Source: Bacteroidales bacterium (lineage in GTDB: Bacteria > Bacteroidota > Bacteroidia > Bacteroidales > UBA1715). Taken from it: 8,822 nt of DNA. How positions within the stretch are numbered: the first letter of the stretch is position 1; each line of letters begins with the position of its first letter. The stretch is from NCBI GenBank assembly GCA_031262005.1, contig JAISIO010000153.1, forward strand, positions 1 through 8,822. Direction: 5' to 3'. Positions 5,401 to 8,822 of the stretch are shown here, piece after piece. A program made the position numbers and the translations under genes. The notes beneath the pieces were generated by a model, which saw nothing but the letters and a program-made list of their open reading frames with translations, was not told the DNA's origin and made no database searches.

Positions 5401-8400
5401 TTAGATTTCAATTTCCACGTTTTCTGTGGCTAAAACAGTATAGGTTTTCGTGGTCATATTATATTGTTTATAGTTAAATGTAAACTGCGCCGTACCGCTT
5501 GGAACATTCACGGCTGCATTGCTTATAAATGCCTGCGTATTGTCTGCCGAAAAAATCACCGTGTAATTACTCGTTCCGCCGAGCTGCAAACCTATTGTAT
5601 TACTCAAATCGGCAGCGGGTATTTTAGGGTCGTTAAACGGTTCGGGGTTACGAACAATGATACCCACAATAGTATTCGTAGAGCTATTTTTTACAATAGT
5701 AAAATCGGTACTTGTAGCCGGCGGCAATGCTCCCAATTGCAAAATTCCATCGGTCAAACGGTTGAAGTCATGCACATAGGCATTCACAAGCGGGTCGGTT
5801 TGCGGCAGGTTGCCGCTGAGTAGCGCAATTGCTTGAGCAATAGTGTTTGCATCAAATTCTTTTTCGAGCGTAAACACTGCCTTGCGCACTTCGTTACCCG
5901 CATCGTCTCGCAAGCAGCAGCTTTGCACCTGAGCCGTAAAATCGGCATACTGCGATGTTTTGAACACATACGAATGTACCTGTGTTTTATTCGGCACGGT
6001 GTTGCTTTGCGTGCTATATTCGGCATTGAAAATCGCCGTGTACAAGGTGTCGGGGCGCAAAGTGCCTATTACAATTTCCTGCATTACCGAAAGTGGCGTA
6101 AATTCATTAAAACCGGCACAATTAGCTCCGCCGTTAGCCACATTGTTAAGCATACGCACTTCGGGTGTCATAATTGCATCGGGGTTTTTCTTCCAACTAT
6201 TATAGCTTGGTATAGCGGCTGTCGGATTTTCGGGATCGGTGTTAATGATTTCGGTTGGGCTTTTTATCAGCACATTCAATGTGGAATGTATTGTGCTTTG
6301 ATTTCCGTAGGGAGCAAAACCGTTGTACATGGCGTAAATGCTGTTTTCGGTGTAGAACATCAATAGTTTGGGATTGTTATAAAACAGCGGTTTGGCGTTC
6401 GTAAGCCTGCCGTCGGCATTGGGATACGAACGGCTATAGTCAATGTAGGGTTTCAAGCTTGCCAATTTGAATTGATCTTCACGCCCCAGTGCCTGCAATG
6501 ATTGATACTGTTGGTTGTGCTCATGAAAATGCCCCAACGTACCTGCCGTTTTGAAAAAGAAATAATGATTTTTTCTATACTCTTCCTCATTCACCGTTTC
6601 TTCGGGCAAAGCATCGTAAGTTGCTATTTTTATTCTAAAAAGTGTATTCGGACGCCAAATAGGATTACAGTGTGTTGTAAAATTTTCACGCATGGCGTGC
6701 ACGGTTTCATCTACTTCTGTCTGTGTTTTTGTCGATAGATTGTAATTGTAATCCGTCACGGTGAGTGTGCAAATAGAAAATAATTGTGTTGCACCCACGT
6801 GCTCCTGTGCGTCTTCCAATAGTAAGGTACCGGAATTTTCCTGCACAAGTAATTCCGGTTCTTCGGTAAGTACATTGCTGCTGTCAATATCGCCGCCTAT
6901 AGATTCTATGGTTATAAATTCTACCGCTGCATTGCTATAATCGCTCTGCGAATACACAAGTGTGTGAACATTGCCGTCTGTAGCTGGTGTAATTATAGTC
7001 TCTGTTATGTGTATGGTTTCATACACCGGCAGGTTGGCAAATCCTGCGTTGCTCACCTGCTTGCGACACCAGTACGACACTCGCAGTTCTTGAGCATACG
7101 ACGAGAGTTTCAATATAACTTTTGCCTGCGGTTGGTCAAAGAAAAATTCTGCTTTCCCTTTAAAATTCAAAGCATTTTGCAAGCCGAAGGAATTAGCACG
7201 AGGAGTTACTACGCCATGGCTCGAAAGCAGTCGCACGAGCACTCGTTGGCGTTCGGTGTACTCTCCGGCACGGAACAATTGCCCTTTCTTGGGGAAGGTT
7301 ACACAGGTTTTGGGGCGCAATTGCCCTTCGCAGAACAGGAATCCTTGCTGATAGCCCAAATCTTCGGGCAATACAGGCAATCCGCTCGTAAAATGGGTAA
7401 GATACGAAAGGGGCGATTGGGCAAAAATTCGTAATTTTTGATGTTTATCCTTGGTGTCGCATTGCCAGTAGCCACAGAGCATATTTTCTGTGTTTTCAGG
7501 GAAGTCTATTTCCGTTTCGTCGGTAGATGCTGGGCGAATGCCTTGATACATATCGTACAGTTCCCAGCTATTACCGTTTTTATATTCTATGACTATATCT
7601 TCCAAGCGGAATTCGTGGCGCACTTGTTGCGATTTGCCTTTTTGCGGCGGCACCAATTCCGTATAGTGAGAACCTTGCCATATTACACCGAATTTTTTCA
7701 ATCCTAGAGTATTTTGTATTCCCATGGCTTTCAAAAATTCTATATCGATAAAACTATCTACCGGAATTACAAATGGTGTCATGTTGCTTGCTTCGTTGCC
7801 CGAAGTGCTGTAGTACAGCGGATAGGTTTCGCCTGTGAGTTGATGCACTGCCCGCACGGCTTTATTGGTATCCAGTAAATCTATGGGGCTTAGGTCTCTC
7901 TCTTTGTCGAAACTCCACGTAAAGTCAAGCGAATAAGGTCCGCCCAGTTTGCGTATAGGGCGCGGTAAATCGAGTTGGAACGAAAGTGCTCCGGTTATAA
8001 TAAAGGGCTTGGGTGCTTCGGCAGCAAGGAAGGCTGACACTTCCATACCTAAACGGAGCCGCCAAATGCCCAACGATGCGCCTGCACTCAGCGCAATGCT
8101 TCCGCCTATTTGCACCGGTTTGAACGCAATTTTGCCGGTTACATCTAAATAGGCAAATGCCGAAACACTAAGCGGTCCGAGTTTTTTACTAAACTCCCAG
8201 TGCGATCCTGCTCCTGCCGCTATGCCCTGCTTGTTGAGCATTAAGTAAAAATACGCATTGAAGAGCGTAAAAAGTTCTACCCGTATGCGTTTTTCTTCGG
8301 GCAGATTGCGCCCCAAATTGACATACCACGCTCCCGAATTGGCAAAGAAAAAGCCCATTTCAATTGCGCCGCTCACTTTGGCTATTTTCCCGCTCTCGGG

Positions 8401-8822
8401 TAGATTGAGGTTAGCTCCGAATGCCGATTCTATGGAATCGCTCGAAATGGCTATCATTGCCGAAAACGGCGGATCGGTGGTGGTGTCCAAACCTACTCGT
8501 TCTTTTAGAATAGCCCCCTGCCCCTGTATAAGCAGCACATCGGGCAGCGAAAGCAACACAAATACTTTTGCCGAAAACACTTTTCCGCCGTCAAAAGCCG
8601 TAGCAAGCGAAACCCCTGCTCCTACCGAAAAACCTTGTTCCTGTTGTGCAAATTTGCTTACCTGTATGCCTTCGCAGTAGTCGGGGCTTACTTTTGCTTT
8701 GTAATATTCGTACCAACTACCATCGTCCGCCAAGCCTGCTTCGGTTTTACTCGCCACATAGCGTTGCCCCAGCAAACCACGGAAACCGTAGATGCCTATG
8801 CCGGTTGGTCCCAGTGGTATAG
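5401..8822 (-). CDS. Giant beta-rich protein, C-terminal 1139 residues (DUF6603-like region plus Ig-like repeats)
   Basis: The frame stays open to the right edge, so the gene is cut there. The TTG at 8775 is not a convincing start, because 15 more residues (IPLGPTGIGIYGFRG) precede it in frame. Residues below are numbered from that TTG. Residues 1-290 are rich in hydrophobic or amphipathic beta strands and Gly turns (FSVGAGVSLATAF, GAWYVNLG at 148-155, FAYLDVTGKIAFKP, IGGSIALSAGASLG). This resembles the large DUF6603-type proteins, a match from memory and untested. Next come a mixed region (about 300-530), a beta segment (about 535-660) with ITIESI and LLVQENSGTLLLED (642-655), and two Ig-like segments containing WRPNTLFRI...YFFFKTA (707-744) and LRPDTLYTA...YVFKTS (906-941). 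The C terminus ends in a beta strand (ENVEIEI) and shows no type IX secretion tail domain. No enzyme motif is visible. The shared QEN motif and the single direction suggest it works with the 1467-residue protein encoded next. Confidence 0.85.
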   Translation of the reverse strand, partial: IPLGPTGIGIYGFRGLLGQRYVASKTEAGLADDGSWYEYYKAKVSPDYCEGIQVSKFAQQEQGFSVGAGVSLATAFDGGKVFSAKVFVLLSLPDVLLIQGQGAILKERVGLDTTTDPPFSAMIAISSDSIESAFGANLNLPESGKIAKVSGAIEMGFFFANSGAWYVNLGRNLPEEKRIRVELFTLFNAYFYLMLNKQGIAAGAGSHWEFSKKLGPLSVSAFAYLDVTGKIAFKPVQIGGSIALSAGASLGIWRLRLGMEVSAFLAAEAPKPFIITGALSFQLDLPRPIRKLGGPYSLDFTWSFDKERDLSPIDLLDTNKAVRAVHQLTGETYPLYYSTSGNEASNMTPFVIPVDSFIDIEFLKAMGIQNTLGLKKFGVIWQGSHYTELVPPQKGKSQQVRHEFRLEDIVIEYKNGNSWELYDMYQGIRPASTDETEIDFPENTENMLCGYWQCDTKDKHQKLRIFAQSPLSYLTHFTSGLPVLPEDLGYQQGFLFCEGQLRPKTCVTFPKKGQLFRAGEYTERQRVLVRLLSSHGVVTPRANSFGLQNALNFKGKAEFFFDQPQAKVILKLSSYAQELRVSYWCRKQVSNAGFANLPVYETIHITETIITPATDGNVHTLVYSQSDYSNAAVEFITIESIGGDIDSSNVLTEEPELLVQENSGTLLLEDAQEHVGATQLFSICTLTVTDYNYNLSTKTQTEVDETVHAMRENFTTHCNPIWRPNTLFRIKIATYDALPEETVNEEEYRKNHYFFFKTAGTLGHFHEHNQQYQSLQALGREDQFKLASLKPYIDYSRSYPNADGRLTNAKPLFYNNPKLLMFYTENSIYAMYNGFAPYGNQSTIHSTLNVLIKSPTEIINTDPENPTAAIPSYNSWKKNPDAIMTPEVRMLNNVANGGANCAGFNEFTPLSVMQEIVIGTLRPDTLYTAIFNAEYSTQSNTVPNKTQVHSYVFKTSQYADFTAQVQSCCLRDDAGNEVRKAVFTLEKEFDANTIAQAIALLSGNLPQTDPLVNAYVHDFNRLTDGILQLGALPPATSTDFTIVKNSSTNTIVGIIVRNPEPFNDPKIPAADLSNTIGLQLGGTSNYTVIFSADNTQAFISNAAVNVPSGTAQFTFNYKQYNMTTKTYTVLATENVEIEI

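Noticed and set aside
8773..8775. TTG at 8775 as the start of the upstream giant gene
   Set aside because: The frame continues upstream without a stop to the window edge, and the extra residues keep the same Gly-rich beta pattern, so the gene is cut by the window.

Overview
The window looks like a piece of a Bacteroidota (Bacteroidetes) genome. The evidence is a near-consensus Bacteroidota promoter (TTG, 18 nt, TACTTTTG) in front of the gene at the left end, start codons without clear Shine-Dalgarno sites, AT-rich gaps filled with short degenerate tandem repeats, and a CGCAGATTACG-type palindrome of a kind I associate with Bacteroidota intergenic DNA. All genes lie on the minus strand, so transcription runs from right to left.

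Reading in the direction of transcription, the window opens inside a giant gene (5401-8822, at least 1139 residues, N terminus outside the window). Its product has a long region of hydrophobic/amphipathic beta strands, then beta-sandwich and Ig-like segments. After a 248-bp repeat-filled gap comes a second giant gene (749-5152, 1467 residues). It carries the motifs GIHLRW and FHIARMLGFGYID and ends in fibronectin type III-like domains. After a 99-bp repeat-filled gap comes a small phage-type GH24 lysozyme (215-649). No promoter is visible in either gap, so the three genes probably form one operon. A zinc-ribbon YjdM/PhnA gene with its own promoter (1-57, only the first 19 codons present) is an ordinary chromosomal neighbour beyond the cassette.

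The two giant proteins share a short motif (LLLQENDGYLALND and LLVQENSGTLLLED), placed in both after a beta-rich segment ending in I(T)xIESI, so they look like related components of one structure. The 1467-residue protein shows no signal peptide and neither protein shows a type IX secretion tail domain. The lysozyme also lacks an export signal. Giant multi-domain beta proteins encoded beside a cytoplasmic-type endolysin suggest a phage-tail-like or extracellular contractile injection-like particle, or its accessory module, released by lysis. That reading is inference: no sheath, tube, baseplate or ATPase gene lies in the window.

The gaps are unusual. Each CDS is followed by 7-bp tandem arrays (consensus GGTTAAT on the + strand), and behind both giant genes there is an additional 8-bp array (consensus GATTATTC/AGTTATTC).
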